The notes under the pieces: model-generated
Told to the model about the DNA's origin: nothing
The model's database searches: none
The model's input: only the letters and a program-made list of their open reading frames with translations
NCBI RefSeq assembly: GCF_900105675.1
Contig: NZ_LT629786.1
Span: 4,960,001-5,024,000, forward strand
Length of the DNA: 64,000 nucleotides
From: Pseudomonas synxantha
Lineage (GTDB): Bacteria > Pseudomonadota > Gammaproteobacteria > Pseudomonadales > Pseudomonadaceae
Direction: 5' to 3'
Part shown: positions 39,107 through 47,757 of the stretch, in pieces
Position numbering within the stretch: the first letter of the stretch is position 1
Layout: each line of letters begins with the position of its first letter
Position numbers and translations under genes: made by a program

Positions 39107-39880
39107 TCAGCCACTGATCAACAGGTGGCCACCCAACAGCGCCATGCCGATAAAGAAAACGCGCTTGAATAACACTGCGCTGATGCGCTGGCGCAACGCC
39201 TGGCCCAGCCACATGCCCAGCAGCGCCGGCAGCAGTGCCAACATGGAAGCACTGATCTCACCGCCGCCCAAGGTGCCCCGCCACGCCAGGCCTGCGGCGA
39301 GCGCCAGGGTCGATACGCTGAACGACAGGCCCAGTGCCTGCACCAACTGATCGCGATTCAAACCCAAGGCTTGCAGGTAGGGCACAGCGGGAATCACGAA
39401 CACGCCGGTCGCCGAGGTGATAAGGCCAGTGACGGCGCCGCACAGCGGCCCCAGCCAACGTTCGGTGGCCGGGTCTACCCGCAATGCCGGCAGGAACAGT
39501 CCGCTCAACGCATACACCAGCAACGCCGCACCCAACCCACGCACCACCCAAGGCCCGCCCCCCATGCCCAGCCACACGCTGCCAAGCCCGGTGCCGAAGA
39601 AAATCAACAACAGCATCGGCCACAAGCGTTTGACCAAGGCGCTCAAATGGCCGCCAAACGCCAGTTGCCAGAGGTTGGTCACTGTCGAAGGAATGATCAG
39701 CAACGCTGCAGCCTGCGCCGGCAACATAGCCAGGCCGAGCATGCCCATGGCCACGGTGGGCAGGCCCAGGCCAATGATGCCCTTGACCGTGCCGGCCAGC
39801 AGGAAGGTGCCGATCACCAGCAGCGTCAAGGCAGGACCAAGGTTTTGATAGAACGAGAGAAAGGTATTCATGCGCGTCAT
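39107..39880 (-). CDS. TauE/SafE-family sulfite exporter-like permease
   Basis: 257 residues from ATG 39880 (an in-frame ATG at 39871 is also possible; neither has a clear Shine-Dalgarno). Eight hydrophobic segments and the TauE signatures KGIIGLGLPTVAMGMLGLAM near the start and TGLITSATGVFVIPAVPYLQ in the second half. The family exports or imports sulfite, sulfoacetate or other anions. It is divergent from the LysR gene at 39955, a layout that often means regulation by that LysR. Confidence 0.9.
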   Translation of the reverse strand: MTRMNTFLSFYQNLGPALTLLVIGTFLLAGTVKGIIGLGLPTVAMGMLGLAMLPAQAAALLIIPSTVTNLWQLAFGGHLSALVKRLWPMLLLIFFGTGLGSVWLGMGGGPWVVRGLGAALLVYALSGLFLPALRVDPATERWLGPLCGAVTGLITSATGVFVIPAVPYLQALGLNRDQLVQALGLSFSVSTLALAAGLAWRGTLGGGEISASMLALLPALLGMWLGQALRQRISAVLFKRVFFIGMALLGGHLLISG

Positions 39881-39954
39881 TGTGGGAGCTTTCGCCGGGT
39901 TCGAAAATTCGCCATATACTGACCCTGACTCTTGATTTGCCTGAGGCTGACGCC

Positions 39955-40845
39955 ATGCACTTTGATCTGATCGACCTGCGCCTCTACCTGCACATCCTCG
40001 ACACCGGCAATATCACCGCCGGCGCGGCTCGCAGTCATTTGTCCCTGGCTGCCGCCAGCGCACGCATCCGGGCGATGGAGTCTTCACTGGGCATCGCGTT
40101 TCTTGACCGTGGCCGCCGTGGCGTCACCCCAACCCCTGCGGGCAAAGCCTTGGCCCGGCACGCTCGCCTGCTGCTGCAACAGGCCGAACACCTGCGACAG
40201 GACCTGGCCGAATACGCCAATGGCGTCAAAGGCCAGGTCCGTCTGCTGTGCAACACCACCGCTCTCAGCGAATACCTGCCTGAACTGCTCGCCGGCTTTC
40301 TGCGTGAACACCCCAACCTGGATATCGACCTGCAAGAACTGCCCAGCCTGCGCATCACCCAAGCCTTGCGCCAGGGCACGGCCGACCTGGGGATTATTTC
40401 CGATGCGGTAGACACCCACGGCTTGCAGACCTTGCCGTTTCGCGATGATCCATTGGTGCTGATCGTGCCCCTTGACCATCCGCTGACCACAGCCAGCTTC
40501 ATCGACAGCTTGCAGTACGACTACGTAGGCTTGGCGGCCAACAGTGCGCTGGCGGTGTACTTGGAGGAGCAGGCATTGCACGCAGGCTTTCGCCTGCAAA
40601 CCCGTATCCGCGCCGACGGTTTTGATGGCTTGATTCGCATGGTCGCCGGCGGCGCCGGCCTGGGCATCGTGCCTCAGGCCGCCTTGGATCGCTGGCCGTC
40701 GGAGCGCCGTTTCAAGGTCCAGCCTCTGCGAGAAACCTGGGCCTGCCGCAAGCTGCTGTTATGCGCACGCGACTTCGAACAATTGCCGGGTTACGCCAGA
40801 GCTTTGTTCGATGCCTTGGCCCTGCCCTTGCGGAAAAACCCGTAA
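39955..40845 (+). CDS. LysR-family transcriptional regulator
   Basis: 296 residues from the ATG at 39955. N-terminal HTH (GNITAGAARSHLSLAAASAR), DRGRRGVTPTPAGKALARHA, and a periplasmic-binding-protein-like effector domain (VRLLCNTTALSEYLPELLAG). Divergent from the TauE gene, its likely target, across a 74-bp gap. Its 3' end overlaps the convergent permease gene by 55 bp. Confidence 0.9.
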   Translation: MHFDLIDLRLYLHILDTGNITAGAARSHLSLAAASARIRAMESSLGIAFLDRGRRGVTPTPAGKALARHARLLLQQAEHLRQDLAEYANGVKGQVRLLCNTTALSEYLPELLAGFLREHPNLDIDLQELPSLRITQALRQGTADLGIISDAVDTHGLQTLPFRDDPLVLIVPLDHPLTTASFIDSLQYDYVGLAANSALAVYLEEQALHAGFRLQTRIRADGFDGLIRMVAGGAGLGIVPQAALDRWPSERRFKVQPLRETWACRKLLLCARDFEQLPGYARALFDALALPLRKNP

Positions 40846-42197
40846 TACACCGCCGACAGTATCAGCAGGAACGGCACGCCAAACACCAGGGTCATCTTGA
40901 ACGCCTCGGTGAAATAGGTGGTGATCATCACGGCCCCCATCAGCACCAGCCCCAGCAACGTAGTGTAGGGAAACAAGCGCAGCTGGAATGACAACTTCGC
41001 CCCGCCATGGCGCTTGCGATAGCGGCGGAAGAACAGGTGCGTGAGGAAGATCATGAACCAGGTGAAGATCGCGCCGAACATCGAGATCGCCATCATCAGG
41101 GTGAACGAGCTTTCCGGGTACACCACGTTAAGCAAGGTCGCCAGGGCGATGCCCGAGCTGGACAGCAACAGGGCATTGAGCGGGATGCCGTTCTTGCTCA
41201 AGGCGCCCATGGCCTTGGGCGCAAAGCCTGCGCGGGACAGGCTGAACATCATGCGCGTGGTGATGTAGAGCTGGCTGTTCATCGCCGACAGCGCAGCGAT
41301 CAGGATCACGAAGTTCATCACCCCGGTGGCACCAGGAATGCCGATGGTCTGCATCACCGTGACGAATGGGCTCTGGGTCTGGCCCGCCTGGTTCCACGGC
41401 ACGATGGCGAGCATCAGCGCCAGGGTCAGCAGGTAGAACACCACCAGGCGCACAATGGTAGCGCGAAAGGCTTTCTTCACCGCCTGTTCCGGATCGGCGG
41501 CTTCACCGGCGGCCACGGCGATCATCTCGACGCTGAGGTAGCTGAAGATCGACACGATCACCGCGATCCACATGCCGCTCAAGCCATGGGGAAAAAACCC
41601 GTCGTGGGCCGTGTAGTTCTGCACGCCGTAGTCCGGGTTGCCGGAGCCGAACACCACATACACCGCAAGGATGATGAAACCGACGATGGCACTGATCTTG
41701 ATCGTCGAGAACCAGTATTCGAAGTTACCGAAGGTCTTCACGCTGATGGCATTGAGCAGGATCAGCACGCTGGAAAACGACACGATCCACACCCACTCCG
41801 GCACGTTGGCAAACCAGTATTTCATGTACATCGCCACCGCCGTGACCTCGGCGCCTACGGCCAGCACAATCGCCGCCCAGTAGGCATAACGCACCAGGAA
41901 GCCGGCCAGTGGGCTGATGTAGAACTCGGCATAGGCGCCAAAGGAGCCGGAGGTGGAATGAGCCACCGTCATCTCCGCCAGGCAGCCCATCAGCAACAAG
42001 GTGATCAGCGCGCCGATGGCGTAGCTCACCAGCACGCTCGGCCCGGCATAGCCGATGGCATAGGCGCTGCCCATGAACAGCCCGGTGCCAATGGCGCCAC
42101 CGATGGCGATCATGCTCATCTGGCCGGAAGTGAGTTGGCGCCGAAGGCCCAGTTCGCGGTGGGTGATCTCTGCAAAGCCGTTGTCTGGCGTGGTCAC
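40791..42197 (-). CDS. Amino-acid permease (APC family)
   Basis: 468 residues with 12 hydrophobic segments. LTSGQMSMIAIGGAIGTGLF is the APC substrate-binding loop, followed by GCLAEMTVAHSTSGSFGAYA and FSYLSVEMIAVAAGEAADPE. It lies 100 bp downstream of kynU, on the same strand, so it probably imports tryptophan, kynurenine or a related amino acid for the island, and is likely co-regulated with kynU. Its last 55 bp overlap the LysR gene on the other strand. Confidence 0.88.
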   Translation of the reverse strand: MTTPDNGFAEITHRELGLRRQLTSGQMSMIAIGGAIGTGLFMGSAYAIGYAGPSVLVSYAIGALITLLLMGCLAEMTVAHSTSGSFGAYAEFYISPLAGFLVRYAYWAAIVLAVGAEVTAVAMYMKYWFANVPEWVWIVSFSSVLILLNAISVKTFGNFEYWFSTIKISAIVGFIILAVYVVFGSGNPDYGVQNYTAHDGFFPHGLSGMWIAVIVSIFSYLSVEMIAVAAGEAADPEQAVKKAFRATIVRLVVFYLLTLALMLAIVPWNQAGQTQSPFVTVMQTIGIPGATGVMNFVILIAALSAMNSQLYITTRMMFSLSRAGFAPKAMGALSKNGIPLNALLLSSSGIALATLLNVVYPESSFTLMMAISMFGAIFTWFMIFLTHLFFRRYRKRHGGAKLSFQLRLFPYTTLLGLVLMGAVMITTYFTEAFKMTLVFGVPFLLILSAVYYGFFRKGRAKASNKALA

Positions 42198-42251
42198 TGG
42201 AGTGCCCCTTTTATTATTGTGATGGTTGCTTGACTGTTGTCACAGATCCCC

Positions 42252-42280
42252 TGTGGGAGGGGGCTTGCCCCCTCCCACAT
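42252..42280. repeat. REP element, near-perfect palindrome
   Basis: TGTGGGAGGGGGC TTG CCCCCTCCCACA, between kynU and the permease; may trim or pause the kynU-permease message. Confidence 0.85.
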
Positions 42281-42296
42281 TGGGTCTGTGGTGCTA

Positions 42297-43547
42297 TTAG
42301 GTGACGCTGTTGCGCACTTTGAATTGCGGCTGGTCCCAGGTGGCGTTGTCGAGGATTTCGCCGAGGATTTCCACAGCCTCCCAAACCTCGGTGAAGCTTG
42401 TGTACAACGGTGTGAAACCAAAACGCATGATCCGCGGCTCGCGGTAATCACCGATCACGCCCCGAGCGATCAGGGCCTGGATCACGGCGTAACCTTCGGG
42501 GTGCTCAAAGCTGACGTGGCTGCCACGCCGGGCGTGTTCACGTGGGGTGATCAGGGTCAGGCCATGGGCGGCGCAGCGGCTTTCGACCAGCGCAATAAAC
42601 AGGTCGGTCAATGCCAGGGATTTAGCCCGCAGGCTGGCCATATCGGTCTGGGCAAAAATCTCCAGGCCGCACTCCACCATGGCCAACGAGGTGATCGGCT
42701 GGGTGCCGCACAGGTAGCGCGCAATGCCGGTGCTGGGTGCGTAGGTGGACTCCATGGCGAACTGGCGGGTGTGCCCGAACCAGCCCGACAACGGCTGGCG
42801 CACTACGTCCACCAACGCCGGGTTGACCCACACGAACGCCTGGGATCCCGGGCCGCCGTTGAGGTATTTGTAGGTGCAGCCGATCGCATAATCAGCGCCG
42901 GCCCGATGCAGGTCGACCGGCACCGCACCCGCCGAATGCGCCAGGTCCCAGATGCTCAGCGCGCCGCACTCGTGGCTCAAGGCTGTAAGCGCCTGCATGT
43001 CGTACATGTAGCCGGTCTTGTAGTTGACGTGGGTAAGCATCACCACCGCCACGTCCTGATCGATTGCCTGCGGCAGCTCGTCGGGGCTGTTGACCAACCG
43101 CAGGGAATAACCCTGCTGCAGCAATTGCGCCAAGCCCTGCGCGATATACAGATCGGTGGGAAAGTTGCTCGCCTCACTGACGATCACCTTGCGCCCAGGC
43201 GCACGTTGGCGCTGCACACTCAACGCCGCACTGAGCACCTTGAACAGATTGATCGAGGTGGTATCGGTGATCACCACTTCACCGTCCCGCGCACCGATCA
43301 ATGGCGCCAGGCGATTACCCAGGCGCAGGGACAAATCCGCCCAGCCGGCGCTGTTCCAGCTGCGGATCAAACCATTGCCCCACTCCTCGGCAATCACCTG
43401 TTGCGCCCGCGCCAATGCCGCCACCGGGCGTGCGCCGAGGGAGTTACCGTCGAGGTAGATCACCCCCTCGGGCAAGGCGAACTGGGCGCGCAGTGGCGCC
43501 AATGGGTCCTGGGCGTCGAGGGCTTGGCAATGGCTTGGAGTGATCAT
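42297..43547 (-). CDS. kynU: Kynureninase
   Basis: 416 residues. PLP-dependent fold-type I enzyme: [20 protein letters not shown] near the N-terminus, [36 protein letters not shown] and the PLP-lysine in [19 protein letters not shown]. It splits kynurenine to anthranilate and alanine. Start at the ATG at 43547 with AGGA upstream. It is divergent from the Lrp-type gene at 43692, its likely regulator. Confidence 0.95.
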   Translation of the reverse strand: MITPSHCQALDAQDPLAPLRAQFALPEGVIYLDGNSLGARPVAALARAQQVIAEEWGNGLIRSWNSAGWADLSLRLGNRLAPLIGARDGEVVITDTTSINLFKVLSAALSVQRQRAPGRKVIVSEASNFPTDLYIAQGLAQLLQQGYSLRLVNSPDELPQAIDQDVAVVMLTHVNYKTGYMYDMQALTALSHECGALSIWDLAHSAGAVPVDLHRAGADYAIGCTYKYLNGGPGSQAFVWVNPALVDVVRQPLSGWFGHTRQFAMESTYAPSTGIARYLCGTQPITSLAMVECGLEIFAQTDMASLRAKSLALTDLFIALVESRCAAHGLTLITPREHARRGSHVSFEHPEGYAVIQALIARGVIGDYREPRIMRFGFTPLYTSFTEVWEAVEILGEILDNATWDQPQFKVRNSVT

Positions 43548-43603
43548 GGGTCGTCCTGGTTTTTATCAGTGAAGATGCAGCAAATAATGAACGAGGTTTT
43601 AGA

Positions 43604-43618
43604 GAATTTTCGTGCAAA
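43604..43618 (+). promoter_or_regulatory. Possible KynR site in the kynU-kynR gap
   Basis: GAATTTTCGTGCAAA recurs with two changes upstream of kynB (55079-55093). A site in both kyn promoters is a natural candidate for the Lrp-type regulator. Confidence 0.4.
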
Positions 43619-43691
43619 GTGGTGGGTAACAGGCTAATTAAGCTGTAGGAAATTCGAATTTAACCTCTAAATACGCGGATTTATTCAAAGC

Positions 43692-44165
43692 ATGATTCTC
43701 GACGCCACCGACCTGCGCCTCCTGCATTTCCTGCAACAGGATGGCCGTATCAGCAACCAGGAACTGGCGGAAAAAGTCGCACTTTCGCCCTCTGCCTGCC
43801 TGCGCCGTCTGCGCCTGTTGGAAAGCGAGGGCATCATCAGCGGTTACCGTGCGGTATTGAATGCCGAGCAGTTGGGGATCGAGCTGGAAGCCATCGTGCA
43901 CCTGTCGTTGCGCCAGGATGTAGAGGACTGGCATGAGACCTTTATCAAGAAGGTGCAAGGCTGGCCGGAGGTGGCAAGCGCCTATGTGATCACCGGCGCC
44001 AGCAACTATGTGCTGCGGGTGCAGGCGCGCAATCTCAAGCATTTTTCTGACTTTATCGTGAACCACCTGAACCGCACGGCGGGGGTGATGGATATCAGGT
44101 CGGAGATTGTGCTGCAGAAGATCAAGGACCGGGATGAGGTGTTGGATCTGGTCCTGCGCAAATAG
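43692..44165 (+). CDS. kynR: Lrp/AsnC-family regulator of kynurenine genes
   Basis: 157 residues. Winged HTH (LHFLQQDGRISNQELAEKVA, LSPSACLRRLRLLESEGII) and a RAM effector domain (LEAIVHLSLRQDVEDWHETF, PEVASAYVITGASNYVLRVQ). Divergent from kynU across 144 bp. In P. aeruginosa the Lrp-type KynR answers L-kynurenine and activates the kyn genes; the same role here is inferred from position. Confidence 0.85.
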   Translation: MILDATDLRLLHFLQQDGRISNQELAEKVALSPSACLRRLRLLESEGIISGYRAVLNAEQLGIELEAIVHLSLRQDVEDWHETFIKKVQGWPEVASAYVITGASNYVLRVQARNLKHFSDFIVNHLNRTAGVMDIRSEIVLQKIKDRDEVLDLVLRK

Positions 44166-44194
44166 CACCAACACCACAAATCAAATGTGAACTA

Positions 44195-44287
44195 AATGTG
44201 GGAGGGGGCTTGCTCCCGATAGCGGAGGATCAGTTAGTAAATAAGTGACTGACACACTGCTATCGGGGGCAAGCCCCCTCCCACATT
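44195..44287. repeat. REPIN (two inverted REPs)
   Basis: AATGTGGGAGGGGGCTTGCT ... GCAAGCCCCCTCCCACATT with inner CCGATAGC / GCTATCGG arms, between the convergent kynR and catA. Confidence 0.92.
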
Positions 44288-44297
44288 CTGCCCGCGC

Positions 44298-45227
44298 TCA
44301 GTCCTCGAGAGCCCGTACGCGTTGCATGCGCTTTTGCTCCACCGGCGCATCAGCCACCTGCAACTCAAAGTCAAAATCAATCTGCGCAAACCGCCCTTGC
44401 ACACCAAACTCCCGTGCCAGCTGCGGATCGTCACTGAAGCGAATCTCGGCAATCAGTTCATCGCGCGTGGCATAGGCAAAGTCATCATGCAGGTAAGGAT
44501 CATCCGACAGGTTGATCTGGGTGGTCAGGTGCCGGTGCCCGGGCGCCGAGATGAAGAAGTGGATGTGCGCAGGGCGTTGTCCATGGCGCCCCAGTTGGTC
44601 GAGCAATTGCTGCGTCGGCCCGGTGGGCGGGCAGCCATAGCCGGAGGGCACGATGCTGCGAAAACGGTAGTTGCCCTGGGCGTCGGTTTCGATGCGTCGG
44701 CGCAGGTTGAATGCCGACTGAGTCGGATCGAACCATGAATAGGTACCGCCCGTATTGGCCTGCCATACATCGACAATCGCCCCCGCCAGTGGCTTGCCAT
44801 TGGTATCGCGCACTTGCCCACGCATGAACAACGGCACCGCGTCATCCTGGCCATCATCCAACCGCGCTTCGTACTTCGACAACGGCGCGCCGGCTACGTA
44901 CAACGGGCCTTCGATGGTGCGCGGTGTGCCGCCGGACTTGCCGGCCTGTTCATCGGCGGCGTCCATCAGCAGGTCGAGGTAATGCTCCAGGCCCAGGCCT
45001 GCGGCGAGCAGGCCGGCTTCCTGGTTTTTGCCCAGTTCATTGAGGTAGTTGACCGCCTTCCAGAATTCTTCCGGGGTCACTTCCAGGTCTTCGATGATGT
45101 TCACGGTGTCGCGCAGGATCCGGTACATCAGCGCCTTGGCGCGCGGGTTGCCGGCGTCATTGAGGTTACCGCTGGCTTCTTCGAGAAACCGTTGGGCGTG
45201 AGCAGTCTGGGACAGGCGGATGGTCAT
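44298..45227 (-). CDS. catA: Catechol 1,2-dioxygenase
   Basis: 309 residues. Intradiol dioxygenase: N-terminal helical dimerisation part (ALMYRILRDTVNIIEDLEVT), then the beta-sandwich with iron ligands Tyr in the TIEGPLYVAGAPL / GYGCPPTGPTQQL segments and His in GQRPAHIHFFISAPGHRHLT. It opens catechol to cis,cis-muconate. Last gene of catB-catC-catA, 43 bp after catC. Confidence 0.94.
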   Translation of the reverse strand: MTIRLSQTAHAQRFLEEASGNLNDAGNPRAKALMYRILRDTVNIIEDLEVTPEEFWKAVNYLNELGKNQEAGLLAAGLGLEHYLDLLMDAADEQAGKSGGTPRTIEGPLYVAGAPLSKYEARLDDGQDDAVPLFMRGQVRDTNGKPLAGAIVDVWQANTGGTYSWFDPTQSAFNLRRRIETDAQGNYRFRSIVPSGYGCPPTGPTQQLLDQLGRHGQRPAHIHFFISAPGHRHLTTQINLSDDPYLHDDFAYATRDELIAEIRFSDDPQLAREFGVQGRFAQIDFDFELQVADAPVEQKRMQRVRALED

Positions 45228-45270
45228 GGTGCATTCCTCATCTTGTCATTATTAGCTTTTTAAAAGGCGC

Positions 45271-45561
45271 TTAGCGGTCGTCTGCATGGATCGACGACGG
45301 GTGCCGGCACAGCGCATTCACTTCGATGGCCATGTAGGGAAACAGCGGCAGTTGCATCAGCAGGTCGTGCAGGTCCTGCACGCTGTCGACATCGAACACG
45401 CTGTAGTTGGCGTAGTGCCCGGCGATGCGCCACAGGTGGCGCCATTTGCCCTCTTGTTGCAGGCGCTGGGCCAGGGCTTTCTCTTCGGCCTTGAGGCTGT
45501 CGGCGCGCTCGGGGTGCATGTCGAGGGGCAGGTTTACGGTCATTTTTACGTGAAACAACAT
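45271..45561 (-). CDS. catC: Muconolactone delta-isomerase
   Basis: 96 residues, the full family length: MLFHVKMTVNLPLDMHPERA, WRIAGHYANYSVFDVDSVQD, LPLFPYMAIEVNALCRHPSS. Converts muconolactone to beta-ketoadipate enol-lactone. It starts 11 bp after catB. Confidence 0.95.
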   Translation of the reverse strand: MLFHVKMTVNLPLDMHPERADSLKAEEKALAQRLQQEGKWRHLWRIAGHYANYSVFDVDSVQDLHDLLMQLPLFPYMAIEVNALCRHPSSIHADDR

Positions 45562-45572
45562 GGCAGCGCCTC

Positions 45573-46700
45573 TTAGTGTTTGTCACGACGGAAGAACGCC
45601 AGGCGCTCTTCATCGAGCGCCAGGCCCAGGCCCGGCGCAGTGGAAATATGCAGCTGGAAATCGCGGTATAGCGGCTGCTCGGTGAGGATGTCTTCGGTCA
45701 GCAACAGCGGGCCGAACAGCTCGGTGTCCCACGCCAGTTTGCTCAGGGTGAGGAATGCATGGGCCGAGGCCAGGGTGCCGATGCCACCTTCGAGCATGGT
45801 GCCGCCGTACAGGCCAATGCCGGCCGCTTCGGCAATCGCCGCCGTGCGCAACACGGCGCGAGGCCCGCCGTTCTTGGCGATCTTGAGGGCGAACACCGAG
45901 GCCGCGCCTTCGCGGGCCAGGTTGAAGGCATCCTCGACACACTCAATGGACTCATCGGCCATGATCGGCACCGGGCTCGACAGGTTGAGCCGGGCCATAC
46001 CGCCGCGGTTATTGCGCGAAATCGGTTGCTCGATCAAGTCTATGCCGTTGTCACCAAGCACTTGGCACGCCCGCAGGGCCACGGCTTCATCCCAGGCCTG
46101 ATTGACGTCGACACGTACACTGGCACGCTCGCCCAGGGCCTTCTTGATCGCGATCACATGGGTCAGGTCACGGCTGATTTCACCGGCGCCGATCTTCAAC
46201 TTGAAGATGCGGTGGCGGCGCAGGTCGAGCATCTTCTCGGCCTCGTCGATGTCTTGTTCGGTGTTGCCGCTGGCCAGGGTCCAGGCCACCGGCAGCGCAT
46301 CGCGTACACGCCCGCCGAGCAGTTCGCTGACCGGCAGGCCCCGGCGTTTGCCGAGGGCGTCGAGCAAGGCGCTTTCGATGCCGGACTTGGCAAAGGTGTT
46401 GCCGCGAATACTGCGTTCCAGGCGCAACATGGCGGCGTTGATATTGTTCGCATCCTGGCCGATCAACAGCGGCGCGAAATGGCGGTCGATGTTGACTTTG
46501 ATGCTGTCGGGGCTCTCGTTGCCGTAGCTAAGGCCGCCGATGGTGGTGGCTTCGCCGATGCCTTCGATGCCGTCGGCGCAACGCAGGCGGATGATCACCA
46601 AGGTTTGGTTTTGCAGGGTGTGCATCGCCAGCTTGTGCGGGCGAATGGTAGGGAGGTCGACGATGATGGTTTCGATCGACTCGATGACGCAGGTCAGCAT
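45573..46700 (-). CDS. catB: Muconate cycloisomerase
   Basis: 375 residues from the ATG at 46700 (MLTCVIES); the open frame continues upstream across catR but that is antisense noise. Enolase superfamily: IIVDLPTIRPHKLAMHTLQN, FAKSGIESALLDALGKRRGL, the KxK motif in RHRIFKLKIGAG, metal-ligand residues in VRVDVNQAWDE, DLIEQPI and PIMADESIECVED. It converts cis,cis-muconate to muconolactone. First gene of the cat operon, divergent from catR. Confidence 0.95.
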   Translation of the reverse strand: MLTCVIESIETIIVDLPTIRPHKLAMHTLQNQTLVIIRLRCADGIEGIGEATTIGGLSYGNESPDSIKVNIDRHFAPLLIGQDANNINAAMLRLERSIRGNTFAKSGIESALLDALGKRRGLPVSELLGGRVRDALPVAWTLASGNTEQDIDEAEKMLDLRRHRIFKLKIGAGEISRDLTHVIAIKKALGERASVRVDVNQAWDEAVALRACQVLGDNGIDLIEQPISRNNRGGMARLNLSSPVPIMADESIECVEDAFNLAREGAASVFALKIAKNGGPRAVLRTAAIAEAAGIGLYGGTMLEGGIGTLASAHAFLTLSKLAWDTELFGPLLLTEDILTEQPLYRDFQLHISTAPGLGLALDEERLAFFRRDKH

Positions 46701-46786
46701 GGCAATACCCATTGGGTTCTTTATAGGTTTTGGCCGATTCTGTGCCGTATTTTTGCGGGGTTCCAATATAGAATGGGTCTCAAGCA

Positions 46787-46801
46787 ATACCTTCAAGGTA
46801 T
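46787..46801. promoter_or_regulatory. CatR recognition palindrome
   Basis: ATACCTTCAAGGTAT is a perfect dyad (ATACC-TTCAA-GGTAT) with the T-N11-A core of LysR sites. It lies in the 114-bp catB-catR gap, 14 bp before the catR ATG, where CatR recognition sites occur in other pseudomonads. Confidence 0.7.
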
Positions 46802-46814
46802 GAAAGGAGCCGAT

Positions 46815-47690
46815 ATGGAACTGCGACACCTGCGCTATTTCCAGGTGCTGGGCGAGACCCTCAACTTCACCCGCGCCGCCGAACGCCTGCACATCGCCCA
46901 GCCGCCCTTGAGCCGGCAGATCCAACAGTTGGAGGATGAACTGGGGGTCATTCTGCTGGAGCGTAGCCGCCCCTTGCGCCTGACCGAGGCCGGGCGATTT
47001 TTCTATGAGCATGCCAATGTGTTGCTCGAACAATTGGACAAGGTCTGCGACAACACCCGGCGCATCGGCCTGGGCGAAAAGACCTGGTTGGGCATCGGCT
47101 TTGCGCCCTCGACCTTGTACGGCGTGCTGCCGGAATTGATTCGGCGCCTGCGCAATCATGAGGCCCTGGAGCTGGAGCTGGGCTTGTCGGAAATGACCAC
47201 CCTGCAGCAGGTCGACGCGCTCAAGGCCGGGCGCATCGATGTGGGCTTCGGACGGATTCGCATCGACGACCCGGCCATTGTCCAGCGGGTATTGGTGGAG
47301 GATCGCCTGGTAGCCGTGCTGCCCAGTGGTCACCCCTTGCTGGACGCCCCCGCCACCCTCGCCCAGTTGGCCGCCGAACCCTTTGTGCTCTACCCCGGCA
47401 ACCCGCGCCCCAGTTATGCCGACCATGTGATCGCGCTGTTTGACGCCCATGGCTTGAGCCTGAAGGTTGCACAGTGGACCAACGAGTTGCAGACCGCTAT
47501 CGGCCTGGTGGGTGCCGGGATGGGTGTGACATTGGTGCCGGCGTCGGTGCAGGTGCTGCATCGGGCGGATATTGGCTATACACCGGTGGTGGAAGCTACT
47601 GCGACCTCGCCGATCATTCTCAGCCGGCGGGTAAATGATCAGTCGCTGGGGCTGAGTCATTGCCTGCAACTGGTGGAAGAGTTGATCTGA
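46815..47690 (+). CDS. catR: LysR-family activator of the cat genes
   Basis: 291 residues from the ATG at 46815 (AAGGAG 6 nt upstream; an in-frame ATG at 46800 lies inside the dyad). HTH: LNFTRAAERLHIAQPPLSRQ, then LERSRPLRLTEAGRFFYEHA; effector domain from IGFAPSTLYGVLPELI. Family knowledge: CatR activates catBCA in response to cis,cis-muconate and represses its own gene. Divergent from catB. Confidence 0.92.
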   Translation: MELRHLRYFQVLGETLNFTRAAERLHIAQPPLSRQIQQLEDELGVILLERSRPLRLTEAGRFFYEHANVLLEQLDKVCDNTRRIGLGEKTWLGIGFAPSTLYGVLPELIRRLRNHEALELELGLSEMTTLQQVDALKAGRIDVGFGRIRIDDPAIVQRVLVEDRLVAVLPSGHPLLDAPATLAQLAAEPFVLYPGNPRPSYADHVIALFDAHGLSLKVAQWTNELQTAIGLVGAGMGVTLVPASVQVLHRADIGYTPVVEATATSPIILSRRVNDQSLGLSHCLQLVEELI

Positions 47691-47713
47691 GATTCCATAT
47701 GCACCACAAATCC

Positions 47714-47740
47714 AGTGTGGGGGCTTGCTCCCTCCCACAG
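47714..47740. repeat. Short REP element
   Basis: AGTGTGGGGGCTTGCTCCCTCCCAC, a shortened copy lacking several of the usual G residues in its left arm, between convergent catR and antR. Confidence 0.75.
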
Positions 47741-47757
47741 TTTGATCCTCATCGTTT

